Translations under genes and position numbers: made by a program
In this document: positions 43,212 to 55,075 of the stretch, piece after piece
Layout: every line of letters begins with the position of its first letter
Numbering within the stretch: the first letter of the stretch is position 1
Notes under the pieces: generated by a model
What the model was told of the DNA's origin: nothing
Database searches by the model: none
What the model saw: only the letters and a program-made list of their open reading frames with translations
From: Branchiostoma floridae
Lineage: Eukaryota; Chordata; Leptocardii; Amphioxiformes; Branchiostomatidae
Length of the DNA: 64,000 nucleotides
NCBI RefSeq assembly: GCF_000003815.2
Contig: NC_049997.1
Coordinates: forward strand, 14,424,666-14,488,665
Direction of reading: 5' to 3'

Positions 43212-46200
43212 TACCTCGGCACGAATCGGGTTCCAAGTGTTCGGATCAAAGAGCAAAACCAAAGTCAAAATGATGAATCCGGATGGAGAAGTAAGTCTGA
43301 GCCACTCAAGTTTAATACAAGTCACTTTAATGGTTGCTCCTTTTCTCGGATTCCACTTTTAAACACCCAGTTTGTCATTCGTCATGTGGTGGGCATGCAA
43401 AGCTTAAACAATGATGACCAAACCTATTTCATTCATGAATTCATTTCTAAAACGTTTTAAATGGCACTTCCGTGTCTTTTGCAGTCTTTGTTACGGGGTG
43501 GTTCTTATGACATCATCATGCCTCTGAAGACGTCACTGGGACATCTGGAACTGCTGAATATCTGGCACGACAACACCGGTGGTGTTGAAGCTTCGTGGTT
43601 TCTGAAGGACATCATTGTGAAGGATCTGCAAACAGAGGAAGTGTAAGAGTCGTGCAATTAATAGCTTAATTTCGAAGTATATTAGGTGTTGATTAACGCC
43701 TTAAATTCGAAGTAAGGTAGTTCTCTCATACTTACCTACCTAATCACTTCACCTTCAGGCCTTTGGGGGTCAGGGGTACCGGTGGGCGTAATGAAAAGAT
43801 AGTCTTGAGCTTAAAAGTTTGTGCCTGGTTTAGGAACCAAGTCAACCTCCTCCTGTCACAAAAGAACATTTTCTTCCTGCTACCGTTAAGCTATGGAACT
43901 GCCTCCCAAAGGACATTGTAGATACTAGAGATTTACAGAACTTCAAACGAAAAGTAAATGCCCACCTCACCGCTACTCGCCAGCGTGCTGTATTGTAATA
44001 ATGTTATTAAGTTCAGCACAGCTGCTAATGATGGGGTGTTGGGCACAGCATAGATAAAAAGATATATATATATACTTTGTTATTGTGTAAAACACTTTTT
44101 TGTGAAGATTTTGAAATTCTTCCGGTAGCATATGGTGTCTTTGTGTGTATAATTTCAGGAATATGCTTAAACAAATCACATGTCCTTGTTCCCCGTATCA
44201 ATTGTTCGGTCTTCATTGATTTATGGCCAAACAATCACCAGAGATCCGTTATGATGTTTTTTTTTTATAGTTATCAGTTTATTTGCCATGACTGGCTGTC
44301 TGAAGACCGAGGCGACTTCCAGGTTCAGAAAGTTCTATATGTGGCGACCCGGGAACAACTGGGAAGCTTCAGTAACCTGTTCCGAGAGAACACAGACGGA
44401 ATGTTCTACGATCAACACTTGTGGACATCTTCCTTAGTGTCACCGGAAGGTATTTTTTTTGCAATTGTTGAACATGTTTTTTTTTTCTTTATCTGGTATG
44501 CAGCTACCTTCTAAGTCCCATAACGTTGCCATAACTGGCAATAAACTATCTTCACAAGAGACGATGGTGTGATAACCTTTAGCTGAACTTGTTTTAAATC
44601 TTTTTTCAGGATCCAGTTTCACCAAGTCAGAACGCCTGTCTTGTTGTTGTGCTGTCTTCAACAGTATGATGCTGGCCAACGCCATGTGGTACCAGAGTGA
44701 CGAGGGCTTTCTGACCAAGAACTTCGTGTATGACCTGGGATTTGTACAGATAACCCTACAAGTAAGGAAACTTCAAAATGTGTCAAGTTGCATTTTTTGG
44801 TTCATGCCTTGTGTAACCCCCATACCACATGATGCTTACATTACTTGCTGATTTTCAGTCTTCTATAAACCATCGAACCACCCAATGCTCTGTTGTGGGC
44901 ACTGCAGTACGAATATCTTTAATGTAGTACGCGAGGGACGGCTATACATTTTAATCTGTATAAATCAACATATTTTGTCTCATGTGTCTTTTAACCAAGG
45001 AGCTGTACGTCAGTCTCATGACCGTTGTTATGGTGCTACCTGTTGTCCTGGTACCGGCTAGACTGTTCCGGGTGGCGGTACCAACTTCAATCACGCCTCC
45101 CGGAATACGACGTAACTCCAAATATGGTATGTTCATCTGCATTGGTCATTAGAACAGGAGACAAAACTTTGTGTTCCATTGTTAATCGTCGAAAATTTGA
45201 TGCACAAACTTTGGAGCAAAGTTGTAGTTCTGGTTTAGGGAATGTGATCTTCAGCCTTCATCGATGTTTTGCATAAGTCGTATACATGTATTTGCTCCAA
45301 ACATATACATGAAGCTAACTTCATAATGGTATTTCGCGGAACATCAAAGAACGTGTCGTCCATTTTATATTTCATTGCGACTGTATGTCACGTGCCCAGA
45401 AAAGTCCTGTCTCAGTCTAGCAACTGATCGTATGTTTTTGTTTCTGTCGCAGTATAGGATATTCTGTGACTATCAAATGATATGGACATGGACGTAATAA
45501 ATGTCAAAATTACACCTTGTTCTTTTGTTTTTCAACTCTTAGGGTTATTTAGAGGTCTATTGTCCCGTTGGTCAAAGTACGTGGCGTGGTTTCTCGTGGT
45601 GGTAGTCTCCGTCGTCTCGTCGTTCTTTGTGATCCTGTACAGTCTGGACTGGGGTAGAGACAAGAGTGAATCCTGGCTTAAGGCCTTCTTATTTTCATTC
45701 GGTTTATCAAGTCTCCTAACCGAAACTGGCCAGGTAACTTGTGTGCATCAGCGTTGGTCAATTTCCGTCTCTCACCCATATTCCAGCGTCTAGAATAATG
45801 GCTAATTACTTTTAATGATACCCCAACAGATTTTGGTGCTGGCGACTCTTTTTGCCTTGATCTGTAACCAAAGGTCCTTCGACAAGCAGAAGACGTACAA
45901 TATCAAGAAAGAAGAGCTCCACCTGCACCTTTTGGATCATAAAGGCAAGCCGCAATACCTGCAATAAAGGATTCTCCTGATACATTTGCGATTATTCCTT
46001 AGGCGTGGTTTAAAAAGTAACAATGACTTAAGTGAGTAGAATCTTAGTGACCGAAAGTAGAATAACAATGCTGTGTTTGTTCTGATAAATGTCCTGTTTG
46101 CGATGTATACACTTTCAGCTCCTCCGAAGGTGTATCCGCCCGGTGCTGCATCTGCAGAGAAGATGAAAGTCAAACATGAACAACGACGAAAGTTCTTCTT

Positions 46201-49200
46201 CGTCATGAAGGAATATTTGTTCCTGTTTCTGTTTGTCGTGGTTCTGTTCTTCATCAGTCATCACGAAAAGGACTCGTTTGCTTTCCATGCATCGCAGACG
46301 TTGTCTAACACACTTTTAGAAGATCACGATTCGGTAGGCTTTAGACATCTTCTGAGACACCGTTTTCACTTTGCAATGTCGAGTATAGTTTGGATTCGTT
46401 ACACAAATTTTCCATGATGATTTCTGTTCGTAATGTAACAATCACGGTAATGACTAATGTATGATACACTGCACGAATGTAAAAATGGTCTATTTGTAAA
46501 ATTGTTTTCATTATTCTGTGTCAGTTACGTAGTGCTGCTGTGATAAACGGGACCGTGCTGAAAGTTACTGTTATTTGTTCACATTCTCAAGTCGTTCTCC
46601 AATAAATACATCTAACTATGCGTCTGGCATTGTCACAGGTCACAACTCCTGACGAATTCTGGACATGGACTGAGGAGATCCTCCTGCCTGTTTTGTACCC
46701 GTCGCTCTGGTACAATGGGTGGAAGATGAAGTATCTGGACCGGCAGTTTCCTCTTTATACAGAAGCTTTCAGAATCGGACCACCGCTTCTGACCCAAGTG
46801 AGGGACGCACCAGGTGGGAATCATGACTTCTTGCCAATTGTCCTGCATGTGCTTTAGGTTTATTGTTGTTGCAATGGTTACATATTTGATTTATTTATCT
46901 ATTTATTTATGATGGCAAACATAATCCCCAGAGTGAGATTGCATTAAATATCAGCTGTAAAGTCTGTCTATTTATTTATATATATACGTTTTGGAACACG
47001 TGTTATCTGATATCTTTCTTGATATAAATATTGTACATAGATTTTTTTTTAATCTGCAAATTTAATTTGCTCGTTATATATGCTTAAAACTCCATGAAAT
47101 AATATAGTGTTCCAGGCTTTAAAATATGTTGTACACGATACAGATGACATGGCAACAGACGTCTCTAAAAATGGATGGATGGTTGCAACTGGAGATGGTA
47201 CATCTGCATGTTGGCAATTCAATGTCACCGGCATGATGTCACACAACTCATCAGGCTGTGCCACACAACACTCCATGGACCTCCCAACTCTCCTAAGTTT
47301 GGCGACAACAATATTCTCCGACCTCCGGGATAACGAGTGGATCGACAAATACACAGACTATCTGGTTCTGGACCTGTCGCTATACTTCCCGGCACAAAAA
47401 GTATTCAGCAGTTTGAGATTGACTGTAAAGCAGGAAGATGTCGGCCATCTTTCAACATCTGCAGCTGTTGAATTACATAGGCTGTTCCAGTACGAAAATG
47501 CCTCTGATTTCGTCATGCTGGTTTCCTATATCATCTTCTTGTCGTTGTTCGTGGTCCATCTCATCAAACAAGTGATCACCATAAAGAAGGAGGGGAAGAA
47601 GTTCTTCAGTTCTATGTGGAACATCTTTGCTCTTGCGAGCATGGTTGGATCTGCAGCCGCCATATGTATCTTCGGGATAAGGTACCACTCTGCATCTGAA
47701 GCACTGGCAAAGTTGACGGAGGCAAAAGGTGAATTTTAAAGTTCAATTTGTAAACAGCATTGATGTAAATTTGGGTGTTGGATGTGTGGATTGCTAATCC
47801 GACTTGAGTTACATATCCTTATTTTACAGTTACACCATTTATCATTATACCAAATCAATTATCTTTGTCTTTCTCTTGTTTTGTAGGAGAACTTGGAATA
47901 GACCATTTTGTCGATTTAAGCTCAACCTTCTGGTGGGATGAAGTTTTCAAGACCGTGCTGGCCATTGTACTGTTCATTACTACACTGACGTTACTGCGAG
48001 TTTTCCGCTTCAGCAAGACCATCGCCAGTTTCATCGCCCTGCCAGGCGCCATGAAGAATGACTTGGTCGGCTTATCAATCATATGTGCCATAGCCTTCAT
48101 GGCTTTCAGCTGCTCAGGTAAGAGGTGCTTCCCCTCATTTTAATGCCTGTGATAGGGTTATAACGTTACTGTATATTCCTTGCCTAAATGGACTGGACCT
48201 TCTTGGTCCTTAGAGAAGGTAGACTGACGTAGGTCAATGGTACTTTTCAACATAGATTAAAACATTGACGTCTTATTTTACTTAGAACTTTGTAATTGAT
48301 GACGTAAGACATTTCATATATTTATTACAGGGATGCTGGTGTTTGGAACTCATATGAAGGCATACACTAATGTGTTGCACACCAACTTTGCCTTATTTGA
48401 GATGTTATTGGGAAGGTATGTACTGTCGTCATTGCCTCATTTTCACATCTTTTTTTTTACATTGCACATAAAGCTATTACCCGTGAAGATAAATGGCAGG
48501 GGAATGGTACTCCTTAATAACTTTTCCTATCAGCAACTTTAAAAAAAAATCAGCAATATGTTTTTATATCACACATAAAGCTATTGTATGTGAAAATAAG
48601 ATCCGGGGGAGGGGGTAGATAACTTTTTCTAGCTCCTATCAGCAACCTTTTGACTTGAGGATCATGTTCTACAGGTTCTTTGCCGAGGAAATCTTAGAAT
48701 CGAACCGATATATCGGCCCGATCTTCTTCACTTTCTTCATGATACTCATCTTCATACTACTCGTCAACTTCCTGGTGACCATCATCTGTGATGCCATTGC
48801 CTCTGGTGTCTACGTTGCGGATGAACATGACCAAGAACTGGCTGACTACATCTGGAGAAGTTTCCAGGGAGTCTTTGGGATTCATGTCCCTCCACCGAAG
48901 GATGTAATATCAGGTAACTAATCTCTACAGGACAGTTTATCTGTGTTGGTAGAAGTGAATGTGAAGCACATTCGAAATCTTGACTCTAAACACGACGAAA
49001 ATGGCACATGCTCAAAATTTCAACTGTGAAACTCTAGTCTTTTACCAAGGAACGAGTGACTCAATTGCGGTCTCTTTTGATGTCGCTTTTGACAGTTAGA
49101 CACCAAATAATGAAATATTTAATAGTGTAAGCCACTGTACAAAGGGAGTACAAGCTTATTTGGAATTTAAAAGAGGATACAAAAAGATTGATTGTTGACA

Positions 49201-49818
49201 GAAAATAGTAACCTTGAGCAAATAACCTTTCAGTAAAGATTATATTCATTTATCTATTGTAACTTCGACTCGACTTATTGTATTTTCTATTAATCATTTA
49301 CAGATGAAATGAAAGAAACAGAGCTCAATACAACATTCGAAATGATTGCAGAATCCTTGAATGAAACCCTGGATGTTACAAGCACCCTTTTGGAACACAA
49401 CAGAATCGACGAGCCTTCTTTAACCATACACGATAATGCTATTGCCCAACGTCAGATCACGAAGCAGTCACACGAAGTAAAATGTGAGTTCGACGCTATG
49501 CTGCCGTCAACTTCGACTGCTATCGGACAGCAGGTAGAAGATCTCTTGAAAGCTCATGAAGAAGACACGGCGAGATATGAAGAAGTGCAGAACAAGAGCA
49601 GACGACGTGCTGAAGCCATGCTGAAGAAAAAACTGACCGAGAGAAGGGCGAAAGCACAGACCATGGTACATCACGCGCAAGAGATGATGGAACAACATGC
49701 TGCCTACGAGGAACGGCTGGATCAGCAACAAAGGATGAACAGACGCCTGTTCCAGAGCAAACTTCGTCAGAAGATGGCGCTTCGTGGTTTTCAAAAAAGA
49801 GATGATCAAAAGCAATAA
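43212..49818 (+). CDS. polycystin-1-like protein, 3' half: rest of PLAT, TM bundle, polycystin domain, channel-like region, coiled-coil tail
   Basis: Exons: 43212-43290, 43485-43642, 44271-44449, 44610-44761, 45000-45126, 45543-45733, 45830-45944, 46119-46333, 46639-46813, 47108-47728, 47887-48117, 48331-48415, 48675-48913 and 49304-49818 (stop TAA). PLAT resumes at TSARIGFQVFG and ends near YQFICHDWLS. Hydrophobic segments follow (for example SLMTVVMVLPVVLVPARLF and YLFLFLFVVVLFFIS). The extracellular polycystin domain spans 46639-47500, then six channel-type TMs. In the pore-like segment (FALFEMLLGRFFAEEIL) the position of the PKD2 filter Leu-Gly-Asp reads Leu-Gly-Arg, so it is unlikely to conduct alone like PKD2; PKD1-type subunits pair with PKD2-type partners. 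The last exon encodes a Glu/Lys/Gln-rich coiled coil. Phases are consistent if 45944 is a GC donor and 47108 the acceptor. Confidence 0.88.
43800..44010 (+). repeat. LINE 3' fragment (RT C-terminus) in a polycystin intron
   Basis: Translates, same strand, to TVKLWNCLPKDIVDTRDLQ followed by FKRKVNAHL and a stop. The Trp-Asn-x-Leu-Pro ... Phe-Lys pattern is typical of the very C-terminus of non-LTR retrotransposon reverse transcriptase proteins. 5'-truncated. Confidence 0.75.
45945..46118 (+). other. GC-AG intron
   Basis: The donor reads AAAG|GCAAGC instead of GT. Phase 1 at 45944 and the two-base start at 46119 keep the polycystin frame, and no suitable GT donor keeps it nearby. GC-AG introns are a known minor class. 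Confidence 0.7.
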
Positions 49819-49989
49819 GCTTTCCTGTAATTTTCATCATATGTCGCCCTCCTCGGCCACATTATAGGTGATAAGAAGAACGCAATTTTCTTTCTATGTA
49901 CATTGCTGTAAATTATTATGTTAATTTATTTGATCACCTACCCGTTTACTTTGGACGTCTTGCAAAAGCGGCTGAGACCGATAGGGACA

Positions 49990-50145
49990 TCTAGACAAGA
50001 TAATGGTGATGTATGACATTGTATATATGTATGTATGAATGACTATAATAGTATCTCTTGTATGTATGTATGTAATGTGTATGACTATAATAGTATCTCT
50101 TATATGTATGTATGTATGACTATAATAGCATCTCTTAGGCGTAGG
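49990..50145. repeat. tandem repeat of TATG tracts and GACTATAATAGTATCTCTT
   Basis: Three units of about 50 bp, each with a TGTATGTATG tract and an ACTATAATAG(T/C)ATCTCTT block. Confidence 0.8.
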
Positions 50146-50560
50146 TCCTAATCGAAAAAGGGGCCCTGCCGGGTAGTTCACTGGCTGTATTTTTTGCACT
50201 TTCGGACGTGATCCTTACGTGGCCCCGTGGGACACTTTGCGGCTTCCGGGGTATTGTTGGGCCCGGCCGGACCCCGGGTTGAATTTAACTCAGACTTAAA
50301 ATGAACCGTGACCCTCCCGTGGGGTACACCGAGTGGTATCTCCCGGGGATCCAGCTGTCCACATGGGCAAAAATATGTGGCTTCGGAGCCCGGTCGGGGC
50401 TACATCCCTGACGGGCACCGGCACAACTGGTACCTACGCCTTATCAAGGCATTTGTGACACATATTTTGGGACACGTTAGGAGAAGACTACTCCCGTTGC
50501 ATAGTTTTTACTTCGTCTGGTTTGTGATGTAAAACATGGACACTACTAGGGTACTTTTAC
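50146..50560. repeat. GC-rich non-coding segment, probably repeat-derived
   Basis: Abrupt rise in GC relative to its flanks (GGCCCGGCCGGACCCCGGG). No conserved coding motif seen in any frame; perhaps the body of a LINE/SINE. Identity unknown. Confidence 0.35.
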
Positions 50561-50639
50561 AACATGCAACTCCATAAGTTAAAATATATCATAGAATACA
50601 TACAACAAGACTGATTGTTAGAGGCTGATAAATTTTTCT

Positions 50640-51085
50640 TGTTGGTATGAATTTCACTTTGTCATGATGTGCAGTAGGTACAATGTTTCACGTAATGAAT
50701 TATTCACATTCCTCGAATCAAATACAACAGATTTTAAGAGACTCAATGATACAGACAGATTTGATTATATATTCAGATGTAACAACTCCCACAATGCTAA
50801 AATAGGTAAATATATAAAAGACTGCTTTGTCATAAGAAAAAATGCCGAAACTCATAATTAGCCCCACTCGATTGTAATACAATATCAATGATTTAAGCTA
50901 GCTCTTATTGTTCTAGAAATTAGGTTGCCAATTTCATTCTATATTCATAATCTGCATATGTACTAAGTTTGATACTTGTTTTAGTAATTAGGATGATAAG
51001 TTTGTTTCTTCTCCTTTTTTTTGCCATACATTGTACCGTGTACGATCGTTGCGCAATAAAGTTCTTCATTAATATCAATTGTCAA
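50640..51085 (+). repeat. LINE 3' end with C-terminal ORF remnant
   Basis: 50664-50861 encodes CSRYNVSRNELFTFLES ... KIGKYIKDCFVIRKN, the Cys-rich tail typical of some LINE ORF2 proteins. It is followed by a 3' UTR ending TACGATCGTTGCGCAATAAAG. The same 3' end, inverted, is at 55262-55312. Confidence 0.75.
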
Positions 51086-52900
51086 TTCAATGTAAGGAAT
51101 CGGCTCAGTCCCAGCGTTTTATATAAATTTTGCCACGACTAATAAGCTCTTATAGCAGAACACTTTTCTAACAATTCGTCTCTTTTTTTCTTATCCTGTC
51201 ATAGAATTGAAATACCAAACAAATGTACTAAATGTTATTTTGAAAAAGCACTGAGACTGACCCACATATTCTTATATTTGGCTGTTGGTTAGGTTTCTAT
51301 GTGGGCACAGTGTATTTAGTACTTATTTATGTTTGCATTGTAGTATATATAAGTTGATTGATTGTAAATAGCCTTCGATAGCAAATGCTACATATTTGCA
51401 ATGATATATATACCTTTTGGATCTACAATTAGTACTAATTTATTGATTGAACTGGTTATTGTTACTTGCAAGTCGTGGTAGCTTTAATTAAACTGTTCCA
51501 ATGTTATACTGCAATTTATTACATGAGTATTTCGATGAGTCTGTCGAAAAATTGTAAAACATACTGAGTAAGGTGTAAATAGTCTTATGGAACCATTATC
51601 GAAATATGTCTTTGTTGGATTTAACTTCTTGATTAGGAAAATAGTGGTAAAGATTATCCAGCTAACTTTTTGTATTATAGTTATGTAATTAATTACGCAA
51701 AGCACGGTTAAATTCTGTTGCTATTGTTATTGTTACTTCAAGCATGTAAAAATAAATCTGTCAGAAAAATGACTCATTGACCCTTTGGCCCAGAAATATA
51801 GTCCACTATAATAGTACAAACTACACAATCCTTGGTACTGACTACACATTACATAGTTCTAACTAAACTGTCAATGGTACTTAGCTTAGTAATCCCAAAT
51901 CATATATGTTTTATGTGTTATACCGAAGACTTCTACATTTTCACAATAAATTCGTGAAGCCACCCTTTTAACTAACATACACAAGTCGCAAGTATAAATA
52001 TAAATATAAGATATGATATAATTTATAATTGTCCTAGTCATGCGAACTAGGCCTTTATTTGCATTATTGGCACGGGTTAATTTCCAGCTGTCATAGATTG
52101 AATATATCCTGAGTTGCATGGGTTGTAGTGTTGAAAACACTGGAATTGAGTATTTTGTTGCTTTATGTATGCCAATTGAGTCTTGATGAGCAGAATTTCT
52201 ATATAGGGCACAGCAAGTTAGTTCTATTGATGACATCCTCTAAAATTTAATGTGAGAGGGCGATGAGAAAACAGAATGGGTAAAACATGCTAAATTTTCA
52301 CCATAAACGTTGTATCAACATTTTCAGTGACAAGACATGGTACCGAGAAGTCCTGTATTTAGTACATAAAGTGACAATTTTTGTGGTTGACTAGTATATC
52401 ACTGTTTCTCCGCTTCCAGTCGCTAGATGGCGTCTCTTGTTACACCACGTTATGACACTGCCAGTAAATGGTAGAAGTTAGGGACCATCTCGGTCATTGT
52501 CCAGCTGAGTCTCACTCAGCTTTTCCAGGCATCCATCACCATCAATATATTGATCGGTATCTGGAAAGAAATTTTATTCTAAAACAACATATCCATTGAC
52601 GTAATTCTACTGAATAATACATCTTTAAAATGTTCCTAAAAAAGGAAGCCCGTCTGTTAGGACCTCCCCTAGCCTGTTAATTCCCTTTTATGAAATTCTA
52701 CAGCCATTGCTGCAGTAAAAGAACACCACTGTTACTCAGCGGAATGAAGTAGAACTGCAATTAAAACATGTCAATATGGCAAACGTCAACGGTAAAAATC
52801 ACGCGCATTGATACATTGACTGGGCAGATTTCACAATCTTATTCATACAATCTATACTCCGAGTCGCTTACCTATCCTACCAACACAGTAAAGTTCAAGC
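51086..52900. other. AT-rich intergenic region
   Basis: No coding exon, RNA gene or clear repeat seen. Contains scattered short palindromes only. Confidence 0.5.
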
Positions 52901-52917
52901 CTCGGTGGCTTTTACAT

Positions 52918-53830
52918 TTAAGTGTTTACAAATGGTGTACCAATAGCGACAACGTTACAACAACAAGGTGAAAAGATTGAAGATTTTGTTCCGCACTCAT
53001 TTCTATCGCGAATATGTACTGCGTTGTGCGGTCAAAATGTGATGTGGACGCTTATTTGCCATGCTGATGTACATACGAGTAGTAGTCACACAATAAGAAA
53101 GATTTTGGAATTTCAGGCAAAATAAATGAACATTTTGTAGAGTAGATGAACTAGAGAAGGTTCGGGGAAGTATGCCACGGGCTAAATCAGTTAACCGATG
53201 GGATGGCAAAGAATACAGTGTATAACTTGAATCTCGTCCGCCATGAATTTCGTGTTTGTGCCCTTAGATTTCCCTTTACTTTTGATACTTGTTTTGAATG
53301 TCGGATCAGGCAACACATTCTCCAACACCCATGTTATTTTGTGTTTTGTAGATGTCCCAGGTGCAATACAAATGTTGTGTATGTTGCTATGGTTCCGGGA
53401 CCATCCATTTGTCGGGTCTGAGTAAACTGGGCCGTAAGTTGCGAGCGCCAGACAATCATAATTTTATACAGTCCATTTAACCTGGAGAGCCATGGTGAAT
53501 CTATTTGTACGTATTGTAGTCCTCTAATTCATCATGACAGGAAGGGTGTTTGCTTATGCATGTGGTGGCGCACCTGTAGCAACGATCACAGTTTGATATA
53601 GGCGTGGCCTCTCCGAACTGGTCGGTGGTTAGCTTAACTGCTGGTCGGTGGTTAGCTTAACGCGAAGATGAGAAAAACCGCGAAAATGAAACGTAGCAGT
53701 GTCGACCGAGTTGTTCTCGTGTGGATTTTGCTTTATCTTGTGATTCCCTTGAGCAGGCTGTGGTCTAGGATTCTTGCATTTTTTTCTGACGGCATGTTAG
53801 TTGTATTGTAGTCATTTTCTGGCTCGTTCT
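52918..53830 (+). repeat. segmental tandem duplication, copy A
   Basis: Shares GATTTTGTTCCGCACTCAT, TATGTACTGCGTTGTGCGGT and the later first-exon region with copy B at 54125-55075. Copy A has extra DNA in the middle (53110-53640). The duplication carries the first exon of the lectin gene. Confidence 0.8.
53668..53760 (+). pseudogene. broken duplicate of the lectin signal-peptide exon
   Basis: Starts MRKTAKMKRSSVDRVVLVWI, almost the same as the exon at 54855. A deletion of about 75 bp relative to copy B removes the end of the signal peptide and the splice donor, so it cannot splice as its sister does. Confidence 0.7.
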
Positions 53831-54124
53831 CATTGAAATGTCAAAAATGCTGTCGCCTGACTTTACGACTTGATATTGAGCAGATTATAGACAGCATGAC
53901 TGGTCCCTTTCTTTTTCCACAACCCCTGTAATCTTTTACAAAAGATGCACCACAACATTTATGTTAGTTCATGGCTTTGATTGTTATTATACCCTCGGAT
54001 GGGATTTCAACCCCTTAAACAAACAAAAAAGGGTCATTGACTGCTATTTGCAGCTAGGTACCTTGCTTTCAAAATGCTGTACAGAAATGGCTGTAACAAA
54101 CGTAACCATTGTTTGATGCTTTTA

Positions 54125-55075
54125 GTGTTTACTAGTGGCGAACCAATAGCAGACAACGTTACAACAACATTGAAGATTTTGTTCCGCACTCATCTCTATC
54201 GTGAATATGTACTGCGTTGTGCGGTCTAAATGTGACGTGGACGCTTATTTGCCACGAGGGTAATAGTCACAGAATAAGAAAGATTTTGGAATTTCCGGCA
54301 AAATAAACTACAGTTCCACGAAATCATACCTTTGCCAAATGAACCAGGTTTGTTATTTAGAAAGATGTCTGTAGACATAAACATGCTACTCATTACCTGA
54401 AAACCTAAAAAAAAACATCACATATTCCGCGCCGTCTTCATTATGAATAGCATTTATCTACACGCGCTCAGTAGTAGGTGGTAGTAAAAAGAGGTCATTT
54501 AAGGCAATGTTTGACGTTTGACGTCAGTGTTGTCATAGGTACATCCCCATAAAAGCATAACAAAGGAGTGCATCGCGTCTTGCTAGTAAAACTTGCCTTT
54601 CTTATGAATAATTTAGAATGCCAGAGACGTGTTGGTTGTTATCAAAATCATAGTTTTATAGTCCATAAAAACCGGAGGTACGATGGAGCATCGTATGTAT
54701 TGTATTCCTCCAATTCACCATGACAGGAACGGGTGTTTGTTTATGCATGTTGTCGGGCACCTGTAGCAACCATCACAGTTGCGGGGGATTATCTCTCCGA
54801 ACTGGTCGCGGGTTTTCTCAACTGCTGGTTCGAAACTCACTTTACGCCGCAAAGATGAGAAAAACAGCGAAATTGAAAAGCAGCATTGTCGACCGAGTCG
54901 TTCTCGTGTGGACTTTGCTTCAGCTAGTGACTCAAGCGGCAGCTGGTAAGGTTGTTTTAGTATTTTTACTGCAGGAGATTCTTCCTTTTGTACCTCGCCT
55001 CCTTAGCATGATGTGGTCTAGGATTCTTGTATTTTCTTCTGACGGCATATCATTTCCGTTGTAGTCGGTTTCTAT
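54125..55075 (+). repeat. segmental tandem duplication, copy B
   Basis: See copy A at 52918. This copy holds the intact first exon of the lectin gene and the shared GTGGTCTAGGATTCTTG segment after it. Confidence 0.8.
54395..54625. repeat. inverted repeat, left arm, around the lectin first exon
   Basis: About 225 bp matching the inverse of 55750-55975 with few differences (shared CATATTCCGCGCCGTCTTCA and GAGTGCATCGCGTCTTGCTA). The arms enclose 54626-55749. They may be TIRs of an element that captured the exon, or two MITE copies in opposite orientation. Confidence 0.8.
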
